The notes: generated by a model not told the origin, from the sequence alone. Shown: positions 1 through 7,002, counted from the stretch's first letter. The stretch is 9,172 bases of DNA from CAWKDG01 sp963848355 (GCA_963848355.1 CAWKDG010000009.1:1-9172), one strand, 5' to 3'. Numbers and translations are program-made.

Positions 1-45
1 GAACTAGTAATTCTATAGATTTAGTTGCTTTTCGCTCGGGCCCGA
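1..45. other. AT-rich left end of the window, no gene
   Basis: The first roughly 35 bases are strikingly AT-rich (for example ctatagatttagttgctttt) while everything after about base 36 is strongly GC-rich. No gene is visible. The segment adjoins the part of the window where frames break repeatedly. It could be leftover linker or vector, a low-quality read end, or a real AT-rich spacer. It contains an ACTAGT hexamer near the start, but I cannot match it to a known vector from memory. Confidence 0.4.
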
Positions 46-108
46 TTACACTGCCGTAGTGGCGACGCTCCTCATTCCCCCGACGAGTGCAGGGGTGGAC
101 GCCAGCCA

Positions 109-167
109 GCAGGCGGGCGCTGTCCCGGGTAGCCCCTCTCCGGGACAGCAGCCTGCGCGGCGCAGGC
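109..167 (-). terminator. Nested and alternative hairpins downstream of the methyltransferase gene
   Basis: CTGTCCCGG (120-128) and CCGGGACAG (140-148) form a perfect 9-bp stem with an 11-base loop. GCCTGCG (151-157) and CGCAGGC (161-167) form a second perfect stem with a 3-base loop. In addition, GCCTGC (151-156) can pair with GCAGGC at 109-114, enclosing the first stem, or with GCAGGC at 162-167, but not both. For the minus-strand operon this lies just past the methyltransferase, where a terminator is expected. There is no T-run, so a classical intrinsic terminator is not proven. The methyltransferase frame stays open through this region, so its true end is uncertain. Confidence 0.45.
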
Positions 168-218
168 CCGGATGGCTCGGCCCGGACGCTCCGATGACGA
201 CGGAGCCCGACGCATCGA

Positions 219-1032
219 TCACGTCGACGTCGTCGAGGAGATCCTCCCCGGCGATCACGAGCCGGTATCCGTAGTCGACGACGTCACTGGCCAGGAGATC
301 GCGTGACGTTGCGCCCAGGCCCCCGAGATCCAGATCGGTCGCGGAGCCGCTCGAGGGCCGGATCGACCGACGCCGGGCGGGAGGACGGCGAACAGCGAGC
401 TGGCGGCCCGTATCCGGGGATCGAGAAAAGCCTCCGGACGTCGCCAGAAGGCGTGCTGGAAGCCGTCAGTGAAGTCGTGGGGAATGCCGAACGGCACGAC
501 CGATGGGCATCGAGCAGGTCGACGACCCGGGCGAGGGCGGGAAAGCGAGACCGTTCGAAGGCCGCCATCTCCGGTACATACTCCGAGTGCAGCCAGAGCT
601 CGCGCTCGTGGTCGGGGTCCCAGGTGAACACCACCTGGCGCCGCGAGACACGCCGCATCTCCTCGATACCCCGGCGAAGGTCGGACCAATGATGCACCGT
701 CAAGGTGGCCATGGCGGCGTCGAAGGTGGCGGCGCCGAACGGGCAGCGCCTCGGCCGCCGCCTGGACGCGGCATCTGCCGCGATGCTGTCCGAGCATGAT
801 CGACGATGGCTCGGCCGCCACGACTTCACCCATGTCGGGCTCGTAGGACCCGGCCCCGGCACCGACGTTCAGAATGCGCCGGACCGGTCCGAGGGCATCG
901 GCGATCGCCGCCGTCAGTCGGGGGTCGGCCCGCCGGACCTGGCTGTAGCCGGCGCCGATCGATGTCGAAGTCCGCCGGCCGGTGGTGCAGCGACCCGGAC
1001 CCGCCAGCGGACTCCCCCGCCGGCGCGGTCAA
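219..1032 (-). pseudogene. Class I SAM-dependent methyltransferase, multiply frameshifted
   Basis: Joining segments from all three minus-strand frames gives a typical small-molecule methyltransferase of about 260 residues. Its pieces, in order, are FDI/IGAGYSQVRRADPRL, the SAM-binding glycine loop ILNVGAGAGSYEPD, EVVAAEPSSIML, AEALPFGAATFDAAMATLTVH (motifs II and III), VVFTWDPDHERELW, VPFGIPHDFTDGF, FLDPRIRAASSLFAVLPPG, VDPALERLR, AWAQRHA and DLLASDVVDYGYRLVIAG. Joining them needs about seven single-base corrections, near 960, 741, 505, 368, 338, 322 and 302; most are extra bases and two are missing bases. The probable start is TTG at 1030-1032, whose TTGA overlaps the metB stop, so the gene would be translationally coupled. 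The C-terminus is unclear: the last frame stays open to a TAA at 46-48, and the left limit given here is an estimate. Substrate unknown. The protein sequence is well preserved across the breaks, which favours sequencing errors or very recent decay over an old pseudogene. Confidence 0.7.
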
Positions 1033-2186
1033 CCGTCCAGGGCCTGAGCCAGGTCGGCCACGAGATCGTCGACGTTCTCGATCCCGACGGACAGACGGAC
1101 GAGCCGGGGATCGACGGCCAGAGGCGAGTGGGCCAGGACGGCGTGCGTCATCCGTCCCGGGTGTTCGATGAGCGACTCGACGGCTCCCAATGATTCGGCC
1201 AGGGTGAAGACGCGTGGTGCGGGCGACCATCGCCAGGGCCTCGGCTTCCCCTCCGGCATGCACGGAACGAGACGATCCCGCCGAACCCCCGCATCTGCTG
1301 CTTGGCCGTGCCATGGCCGGGATGCGAGGCGAGACCGGGGTAGTAGGTGGTCTCCACCAGGTCGTGGGACTCCAGGAAGTCGGCCACCGCTTGCGCGTTG
1401 GTGCAATGACGTTCCATACGCAGCGCCAGGGTTTTCACTCCCCGTTGGATCAGGTAGCAGTCCCACGGACCGGGCACAGCGCCGGCGGCGTTCTGCAGGA
1501 AGGCGATCCGGTCGGCGACGGCGGGGTCGTCCAGGGCCACGAGGCCCCCGACGGCGTCCGAGTGGCCGCCGAGGTATTTCGTCGTCGAGTGCACGACGAC
1601 GTCGGCACCGAGCGCCAGCGGGTTCTGCAGATAGGGGGTGGCGAAGGTGTTGTCCACGACCAAGGTGGCTCCTCGGGCGTGCGTGTAGGCGGCAGTCGCC
1701 TCGATATCGATGATCGACAGCGACGGGTTGCTCGGGGTCTCGACCCACACCAGTCGGGTGGCGTCGCGCCAGACTGGCATCGAGACTGTCCCGGTCACCG
1801 ATGTCAGTGGTGGAGTAGTGGATGCCGGCCGGCTGGTGGACGCTGTCGACCAGCCGGAAGGTTCCACCGTAGGCGTCGAGGGGCAGAATGACGTGATCAC
1901 CCGGTTGCAGCAGGGCGCGCAAGACCGCATCTTCGGCGGCCAGGCCGCTGGCGAACGCGTAGGCCACGCGGGAATCCTCCAAGGACGCCATCTGCTCTTC
2001 CAGAGAGGACCGGGTCGGATTCCCCGATCGGGCGTACTCGTATCTCTGTTCACCCGCCACCGTGCGTTGGCGAAACGTGGTGGCCACGTGGACGGCAGGC
2101 ACCACCGACCCGGTCACGGGGTCAGGGTCCTGACCGGCGTGGATGGCGCGGGTCTCGAACCGGTGGCTCGGCGAAGAGCTGTCCAT
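1029..2186 (-). pseudogene. metB: Cystathionine gamma-synthase/gamma-lyase (PLP enzyme), frameshifted
   Basis: This is a PLP-dependent Cys/Met-metabolism enzyme that either makes cystathionine from an activated homoserine or, more likely beside cbs, cleaves cystathionine to cysteine. Visible motifs: FETRAIHAGQDPDPVTGSVV at the N-terminus, YEYARSGNPTR (PLP-phosphate contact), FASGLAAEDAVLRALLQPGD, VWVETPSNPSLSIID, VVDNTFATPYLQNPLALGAD, HSTTKYLGGHSDAVGG with the PLP lysine encoded at 1577-1579, AVPGPWDCYLIQRGVKTLA, and LSVGIENVDDLVADL at the end. Three single extra bases move the frame, near 1769, near 1257 and near 1219. Removing them restores the original frame and gives about 384 residues, close to the family norm of about 390. 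The start is ATG at 2184-2186, 19 bases after the cbs stop, with TAGGA five bases upstream; an in-frame ATG farther upstream lies inside cbs. The gene is broken as written, but conservation on both sides of each break suggests sequencing error as readily as decay. Synthase and lyase activity cannot be separated by eye. Confidence 0.85.
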
Positions 2187-2205
2187 GGTCGTCCTACCGT
2201 CGCGT

Positions 2206-3870
2206 CTAGGGGGCCGAGCGTCCGACAAGGGCACCGAGGACATCCGACCGCGTCAGGATGCCCACCGGGTGTCCGGCGTCGAACACGAGGACGGCGCCGA
2301 ACTTCTCCATGCGTGACACGGCCATCTCCACCGGTTCACCCACACCGATGGTGGGGAGGGGTGGTCCGATGACCTCGCTCACCGGCCGTGTGAGGAGGTC
2401 GTGATCCTGGAAGGCGGCTTCGAGGAGATCACGATCCTGCACCGAACCGAGAACCTCGGCGGCCACCACCGGCGGCTCGACCTTGAGCACCGGGACCTGC
2501 GACACCCCGAACTCCCGCAGGATGGCGATGACGTCTCGGACGGAGTCATCGGGATGCACGTGAATGAGGGGTGGGAGATCGCCACCCTTGTTGGAGATCA
2601 CCTCGCCCACCGATTGACCGCCGGAGCGCAGGAAACCGAAGTCGGCCATCCAACCGTCGTTGTACAGCTTCGACAGGTAGCCGCGCCCCGAATCGGGAAT
2701 GAGAACGACGACGACGTCGTCGGGTCCGAGCGGCCGTGACACCTGGAGGGCGGCCCACACGGCCGTCCCCGTCGACCCGCCCACCAGGATCCCTTCTTCG
2801 CGCGTCACGCGGCGAGCGGTGAGAAACGAGTCCCGGTCGCTCACCATGACGACGGAGTCGACGACGCTTTGATCGTAGGTGTCGGGCCAGAAGTCCTCTC
2901 CGATCCCTTCCACCAGATAGGGGCGCCCGCTCCCACCGGAGTACACCGAGCCCTCAGGGTCGGCGCCGACGATCTGAACGCCCGGGTTCTGAGCCTTCAG
3001 GAACCGCCCCACGCCGGTGATCGTTCCCCCGGTGCCGATACCGGCCACGAAGTGTGTGACGCGCCCCGCCGTCTGGCGCCATATCTCAGGGCCCGTCGTG
3101 GCCTCATGGGCGCGAGGATTGTCGGGATTCCCGTATTGATTGGGCTTGAAGGCCCCGGGTATCTCGGTGGCCAGCCGATCGGAGACCGAATAGTAGGAAT
3201 CGTGGTGATCGGGCGCCACCGTCGTGGGACAGACCACCACCTCGGCTCCGTAGGCGCGTAGTAAGTCGATCTTCTCCGGGGCGATCTTGTCGGGCATCAC
3301 GAACACACAGTGGTAACCCTTGCGGGCGGCCACGATGGCGAGGCCGACTCCGGTATTGCCTGACGTCGGTTCCACGATCGTGCCGCCGGCATGGAGGAGC
3401 CCGGCCTTCTCAGCGGCCTCGATCATGGCGAGGGCCGGCCGATCCTTGACGCTGCCGCCCGGATTGAGGAACTCCAACTTGGCCAACAGATGGCACGACA
3501 GGTCGCGACCGACGCGGTCGAGCCGGACCAGCGGTGTGTCACCGACGAGATCGAGCAGGGAGTGGGAGACCTCCATCGGCGGGCCCGAGTCCGTCAACGG
3601 AAGCAAACGCACACCGTTCGGTACCACGCCGCCGGCGTGATCGGCATAGAACGTGACAGGTAGGCCGGCCGAATGGAGTCCCACGGCCGCCGCCAGCGCC
3701 GTCGGAGACCCGTCGGGCCCGACGACACCGACGTCTCTCGGGATACGGGAGCGGACCTCGGCCACGGTGGTAGGGCCGAGTCCCTTCTCTGGCATACGAA
3801 CGACGTGGCGGGCGCGCTCGATGAGCTGGTCCGGTACTTCGTCGGTTCCCACGACGACCAGCACGTCCAT
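2206..3870 (-). CDS. cbs: Cystathionine beta-synthase with CBS-domain pair and unusual N-terminal extension
   Basis: This cytosolic PLP enzyme condenses homocysteine with serine to cystathionine, the first step of reverse transsulfuration. In 554 residues, residues 1-98 are an extension I do not recognise. Residues 99-410 are the fold-type II PLP core: SLLDLVGDTPLVRL, FLNPGGSVKDR with PLP lysine K142, phosphate/substrate loop PTSGNTGVG (168-176), glycine-rich GIGTGGTITG (277-286), and EGIGEDFWPDTYD. The motif PDSGRGYLSKLYNDGWM (392-408) marks true cystathionine beta-synthase rather than O-acetylserine cysteine synthase. Residues about 416-552 are two CBS motifs (a Bateman module), which in this family can bind adenosyl ligands. 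The mycobacterial enzyme is about 464 residues, so the extra length is mostly N-terminal. The first ATG was chosen because an in-frame TAG lies just upstream, the frame is unbroken, and the internal ATG at 3574-3576 (M99) has no Shine-Dalgarno sequence. The first ATG also has only a weak ribosome site, so initiation at M99 is not excluded. metB follows after 19 bases, pointing to one operon. The 129 bases upstream show no convincing promoter. Confidence 0.95.
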   Translation of the reverse strand: MDVLVVVGTDEVPDQLIERARHVVRMPEKGLGPTTVAEVRSRIPRDVGVVGPDGSPTALAAAVGLHSAGLPVTFYADHAGGVVPNGVRLLPLTDSGPPMEVSHSLLDLVGDTPLVRLDRVGRDLSCHLLAKLEFLNPGGSVKDRPALAMIEAAEKAGLLHAGGTIVEPTSGNTGVGLAIVAARKGYHCVFVMPDKIAPEKIDLLRAYGAEVVVCPTTVAPDHHDSYYSVSDRLATEIPGAFKPNQYGNPDNPRAHEATTGPEIWRQTAGRVTHFVAGIGTGGTITGVGRFLKAQNPGVQIVGADPEGSVYSGGSGRPYLVEGIGEDFWPDTYDQSVVDSVVMVSDRDSFLTARRVTREEGILVGGSTGTAVWAALQVSRPLGPDDVVVVLIPDSGRGYLSKLYNDGWMADFGFLRSGGQSVGEVISNKGGDLPPLIHVHPDDSVRDVIAILREFGVSQVPVLKVEPPVVAAEVLGSVQDRDLLEAAFQDHDLLTRPVSEVIGPPLPTIGVGEPVEMAVSRMEKFGAVLVFDAGHPVGILTRSDVLGALVGRSAP

Positions 3871-3999
3871 GGTCTGAGCCTAAATCATCTGGTAGGAAAC
3901 GATGGTCGATCGGCGCGCTTTTCCCTGGCGCATCAGTGGCTCATTGGGGGGTTCATTCAGGGTTGGGTTGTAATGAAGGACCGGAGGGGGCCGCGACCG

Positions 4000-5871
4000 T
4001 CACCCTGCCGGAGGACAGAGGCCGGCGGTCACCGTGACCGCCACCCGAGTCGAGTGGTCCACAGGCGCGACCAAGAGGTGAGCCGCCCCCGGTGCCGATA
4101 CGATCCTGCCCCCCGTGACGGCAGCGCACCATCCGCGGGGGTAGTGGATGCTCTGGGCGATGAAGATCGTCGTCGGCGCTCTCGTGTACTTCGGGACATA
4201 GGTCATGTGGAAGGTGCCGGTCTGAGGGTCGAAATTCACGGACGTCGGAGTGCCGGCGATCGCCTGCGGATACGTGCGGGAGAGCGCGCCGACGATCGGT
4301 GAGTAGGCGCCGGATGCGGTCACCAGGGCCTCGGATGTGCTCCCCGTCGGATCCTTGTAGTACTTCCAGGAGTAATAGCTCCAGCCGACGCCGAACGTGT
4401 CTGCTTCCTTGGTCAGTGCCGCCACCAGAGCCGAGTTGGTGGTGGCGCCGAATTCACTCATGAACCACGCAGGGCCACCTGGTTGTCGCACCGATGAGAG
4501 CGGGGCACGCTCCTTCTCGTTGTTCAGGATCGACGTCAGTTCGTGCCTCTCGCACGCGCTCAGGTTGGTGGGATTGCCGGTGACGAGAGAACGTTGAGGG
4601 CAATAGACGTGAAAGTTGTACACGAGGTGGGGAAAGCTCATCGGCAGGAAGAGGGCAGAGAAGCCGTGGTCGGTGTAGATGTCCGGCTCGATGAAGATCA
4701 GATGGTGAGGATCGGCTGCTTCGATTGTCGGGATGAGCCCTGAGGACGGGTCCGTCGCCGGGCATGACACTTTTCTCTCCGTCCCTGGCATGGTCGGCGG
4801 GTGGGCCGTCCCCGTGTAGAAGCACTCCAGGGCGCTGGCGAACGCCGCCCGCTGAGTCTGCGTGACCTCGACCGAGAAGGGCTCGTTGTAGGGGTCGTAG
4901 CCGAGGATCCACGGGTTGTTACTGAAGTAACGGGCGACCGTGCTCCAGACCAGGTCGAACTGCCCCTGGAGATTTCCGACCACGTCGTTGGCCCAGAAGT
5001 GTTGCTCGGCGATGTCGAGTGTCGGGTTTCTATAGTTCTGCGACCACCGCCCGCCGACGGGAACAATGGGCTTGCCATCAGTGCAGACCGCCCAGTTGGG
5101 CGCTCCCTCCCCGAGAAAGAGGTGGCTGTACACGTCCTGGTGCATGTCGAGGAGTGTGTAGACGCCGTCTCGACCGAGAAGGTTGACCGTCTTGGCGACA
5201 TTGGCCAGGTAGCGGCGAGCGACCGAGGCCTTGAACTGGTGCGGATTTCCCGGTGACCCGGGGCTGCAGATGGACGGAGAGTTCGCTGATCCGGATCCCG
5301 GTTCGAGGCCCTCCCATTCGATGCCCAGGCGAACAACGTTGAAGCCCAGCTTGGCGATCCGGGCGGCGTCAGCCGGGCCGAAATTCCAGGGATGCCCCGG
5401 ATCGGGATACAGCTCGAAGGGGGCCCGCTTGTAGACGGCATCGACCCCGTGGAGCGTGACCACACGTCGCAGGTGGTCGAAGAGATCGGGTCCGCCGGGG
5501 GACGAGAGCAGTCCACTGACCTGGGCCTCCGTCGGCTGGCCGGAAGACGCGGCGGCAGGTCGGGCGCTGTACTGATAGGCGACCACCGATCCGTGCCGTC
5601 CCCCGGTGCGGACCGGTCGGGCCCTCGTCGGGACAGAAGGCCGTCTCGCCGCGGCCGGCACCGGCGTTGCCGCCACCAGCGCGGCGCAGGACGAGAGGAC
5701 GAGAGCCAGGGCCATCGTCGGGCCCATCCTCCACCGGGGCCAGCGGTGGGACATGACCAGGGCCAGGTGGTGGCGGCGGCGCACCCTATGAATTCGCCTC
5801 ATCCAGAGGAACGGGTCACGGCCGCTCCTTCGACGCCCCCAACACTTCGCCAAGGCGATGGTAACCGCCAC
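4000..5871 (-). CDS. Secreted glycoside hydrolase family 5, endoglycoceramidase-like
   Basis: This is a retaining glycosidase of clan GH-A, resembling endoglycoceramidases that cut the bond between a glycan and a lipid such as ceramide. Motifs along the 623 residues: LHGVDAVYKRAPFELYPD (140-157), LGFNVVRLGIEWEGLEPG (175-192), LLDMHQDVYSH (240-250), GAPNWAVCTDG, GYDPYNEPF (324-332) with acid/base E330, YNFHVYCP, and MSEFGATTN (471-479) with nucleophile E473. Residues about 535-620 form a beta-sandwich tail like that of family-5 C-terminal domains (YPQAIAGTP, FDPQTGTFHMTY). Eight cysteines after the leader suggest disulfides and export. The start is uncertain: GTG at 5871 gives the longest form, but the signal peptide hydrophobic core is only at 53-69, so ATG at 5802, 5754, 5727 or 5715 is possible, and GGAGG lies just before the 5727 ATG. 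LSSC (59-62) fits a lipobox, so the protein may be a lipoprotein; cleavage after AAA (73-75) is the alternative. It is divergent from the ROK kinase gene. The substrate could be another glycolipid or a steryl glycoside; the family call is firm, the substrate is not. Confidence 0.88.
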   Translation of the reverse strand: MAVTIALAKCWGRRRSGRDPFLWMRRIHRVRRRHHLALVMSHRWPRWRMGPTMALALVLSSCAALVAATPVPAAARRPSVPTRARPVRTGGRHGSVVAYQYSARPAAASSGQPTEAQVSGLLSSPGGPDLFDHLRRVVTLHGVDAVYKRAPFELYPDPGHPWNFGPADAARIAKLGFNVVRLGIEWEGLEPGSGSANSPSICSPGSPGNPHQFKASVARRYLANVAKTVNLLGRDGVYTLLDMHQDVYSHLFLGEGAPNWAVCTDGKPIVPVGGRWSQNYRNPTLDIAEQHFWANDVVGNLQGQFDLVWSTVARYFSNNPWILGYDPYNEPFSVEVTQTQRAAFASALECFYTGTAHPPTMPGTERKVSCPATDPSSGLIPTIEAADPHHLIFIEPDIYTDHGFSALFLPMSFPHLVYNFHVYCPQRSLVTGNPTNLSACERHELTSILNNEKERAPLSSVRQPGGPAWFMSEFGATTNSALVAALTKEADTFGVGWSYYSWKYYKDPTGSTSEALVTASGAYSPIVGALSRTYPQAIAGTPTSVNFDPQTGTFHMTYVPKYTRAPTTIFIAQSIHYPRGWCAAVTGGRIVSAPGAAHLLVAPVDHSTRVAVTVTAGLCPPAG

Positions 5872-5881
5872 CGGTCGTCAT

Positions 5882-5891
5882 GTGACGTCAC
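5882..5891. promoter_or_regulatory. 10-bp palindrome GTGACGTCAC in the divergent intergenic region
   Basis: GTGACGTCAC is perfectly self-complementary. It lies between the divergent glycosidase and ROK kinase genes, about 10 bases upstream of the most distal glycosidase start. A perfect palindrome here is a plausible operator for a dimeric regulator of one or both genes. No regulator gene is present in the window and I cannot name the binding protein. Confidence 0.35.
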
Positions 5892-5900
5892 CCTTCACCT

Positions 5901-5926
5901 GTGCTCACGAGGGGGCTCCAGAGCAC
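5901..5926. promoter_or_regulatory. Inverted repeat GTGCTC-N14-GAGCAC, candidate operator
   Basis: GTGCTC (5901-5906) and GAGCAC (5921-5926) are perfect inverted half-sites whose starts are 20 bases apart, about two helical turns. This suits a dimer contacting one face of the DNA. TAGGTT (5934-5939) just downstream resembles an actinobacterial -10 box for the ROK gene, so the repeat could overlap its promoter; I see no good -35. Six-base arms can occur by chance. Confidence 0.3.
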
Positions 5927-5976
5927 TCGCCCATAGGTTGCTAGTCTCAGCGAAAACCTGGCTGCGGAGCAACCTC

Positions 5977-7002
5977 TTGACTTCCAACTCATGGGTCATC
6001 GTCGGCCTCGACAACGGCGGCACGTCCAACAGTGCGACGGTTCTGAATGACTCGGGTCGCTTCCTGGTGGACAGGCTGGTCGAGAGCCCGAGCCGGGTCC
6101 GAGAGGGACCGGACGTGGCGGTCGGTGCACTGGTCGAGGCTCTCGAGAACGTCCTCGTCCTCACAGACGTAGCCAGGGATTCGGTACGCGCCGTCGGTCT
6201 GGGAACGCCAGGTCCAGCCAGTGCCGATGGCGTGATTTCCTCGAAAGGAGCGACCAATTTCTCGGAGGCAGCCTGGCACGGCTTCGATTTTCGCGGCGTT
6301 CTGGAGCGTCACCTCGGCGTACCCGTGATCTACAACAACGATGGCAACGCCGCCGCCCTCTACGCTCACCACGCACACTTTGGACGCGCCGCCGCACTGC
6401 ACTCTTCGGTCTCCGCAATCGTGGGAACAGGACTTGGGGGCGGGGTCGTCGAGGCCGGGCGCGTGATCCACGGGGCGGCAGGAATGGCCGGCGAGCTCGG
6501 CCACGTCCACATCCCCATGGAGGGTCTTCTCGCCGAAGGGCAGCCCGTTCCTCACTGCCAGTGCGGCTTCGTCGCCGATGCCGAGAGCGTGGCCTCTCTG
6601 ACAGGGATCGAGAGAAATCTGCTTCCCTACTGGCTGACGCGCTTCCCCGACCATGAGCTGGCAACAGCGGGGTCCATGGGCCACGCGGCAAAGCTCGTCC
6701 GATCCCTGGCAGACGCCGAAGATCCGCTGGCCCTCGCCATCTTCGCCCAGCAGGCGACGGCGCTGGGTCGACTTTTCACGATCGCCAGCAACTTTATCGA
6801 TGCGAGCGCCTACTTCGTCGGTGGAGGAGTCGTTGAGGCTTCCCCCAAGTTCAGAGAATGGTTCGTCGAACGCGTCCGAATGAATACGTCGCTGCGCGAG
6901 GAGCAGCTCGAGTCGGCCACCTTCGCAGTCATTCCCGATCTCGACATGGCCGGCGCTCGAGGCGCCGCCCTGGCGGCCTTCGACTCATTCGGAAGGCGTT
7001 GA
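5977..7002 (+). CDS. ROK-family sugar kinase with altered zinc motif
   Basis: This is a 341-residue ROK-family protein that by family phosphorylates a hexose or similar sugar with ATP in the cytosol. It has no DNA-binding helix-turn-helix, so it is a kinase-type rather than a repressor-type ROK protein. Visible motifs: phosphate-1 loop VGLDNGGT (9-16), GLGTPGPA (74-81), YNNDGNAAALYAHH (119-132) with catalytic base D122, phosphate-2 loop VGTGLGGGVV (149-158), AGELGHVHIP (171-180) with sugar-contact E173 and zinc-ligand H176, and FVGGGVVEASP (280-290). The family zinc motif CxCGxxGCxE reads CQCGFVADAE (194-203), so the third cysteine is replaced by D201. DNGGT is also unusual where DIGGT or DVGGT is typical. 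The start TTG at 5977-5979 has GGAG (5966-5969) seven bases upstream. The frame stays open farther upstream, but that part is antisense to the glycosidase. The substrate cannot be read from the sequence. It lies 42 bases before the next kinase gene, probably co-transcribed. Confidence 0.87.
   Translation: MTSNSWVIVGLDNGGTSNSATVLNDSGRFLVDRLVESPSRVREGPDVAVGALVEALENVLVLTDVARDSVRAVGLGTPGPASADGVISSKGATNFSEAAWHGFDFRGVLERHLGVPVIYNNDGNAAALYAHHAHFGRAAALHSSVSAIVGTGLGGGVVEAGRVIHGAAGMAGELGHVHIPMEGLLAEGQPVPHCQCGFVADAESVASLTGIERNLLPYWLTRFPDHELATAGSMGHAAKLVRSLADAEDPLALAIFAQQATALGRLFTIASNFIDASAYFVGGGVVEASPKFREWFVERVRMNTSLREEQLESATFAVIPDLDMAGARGAALAAFDSFGRR

Noticed and set aside
2187..2243. Longer metB start at 2243
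   Set aside because: It would overlap the end of cbs by 38 bases and add 19 residues with no family similarity. ATG 2186 has a ribosome site and begins at the normal N-terminus.
1214..2372. Plus-strand open frames across the metB and cbs ends (1214-1891, 1710-2372)
   Set aside because: They are reverse-strand shadows of the PLP enzyme genes. They have no recognisable motifs and a composition typical of antisense frames in GC-rich DNA.
3871..3999. A riboswitch or terminator between the glycosidase and cbs
   Set aside because: The 129 bases show only an imperfect short direct repeat (aatgaacc/aatgagcc on the minus strand) and no strong hairpin with a T-run or recognisable riboswitch core.
4454..5516. 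Minus-strand open frames out of frame with the glycosidase (4454-4912, 4698-5516)
   Set aside because: They are alternate-frame shadows. The glycosidase frame holds all the catalytic motifs and runs unbroken through them.
5882..5891. Calling GTGACGTCAC a CRE (cAMP-response) element
   Set aside because: The TGACGTCA core matches the eukaryotic CRE only by coincidence; this is bacterial DNA, so it is recorded only as a generic palindrome.
5392..5976. Upstream in-frame continuation of the ROK kinase gene, starting at ATG 5392
   Set aside because: This stretch is antisense to the glycosidase coding region, is rich in Arg/Gly/Pro as expected of a shadow frame, and lacks ROK motifs. ROK similarity begins just after the TTG at 5977, which has a GGAG ribosome site.
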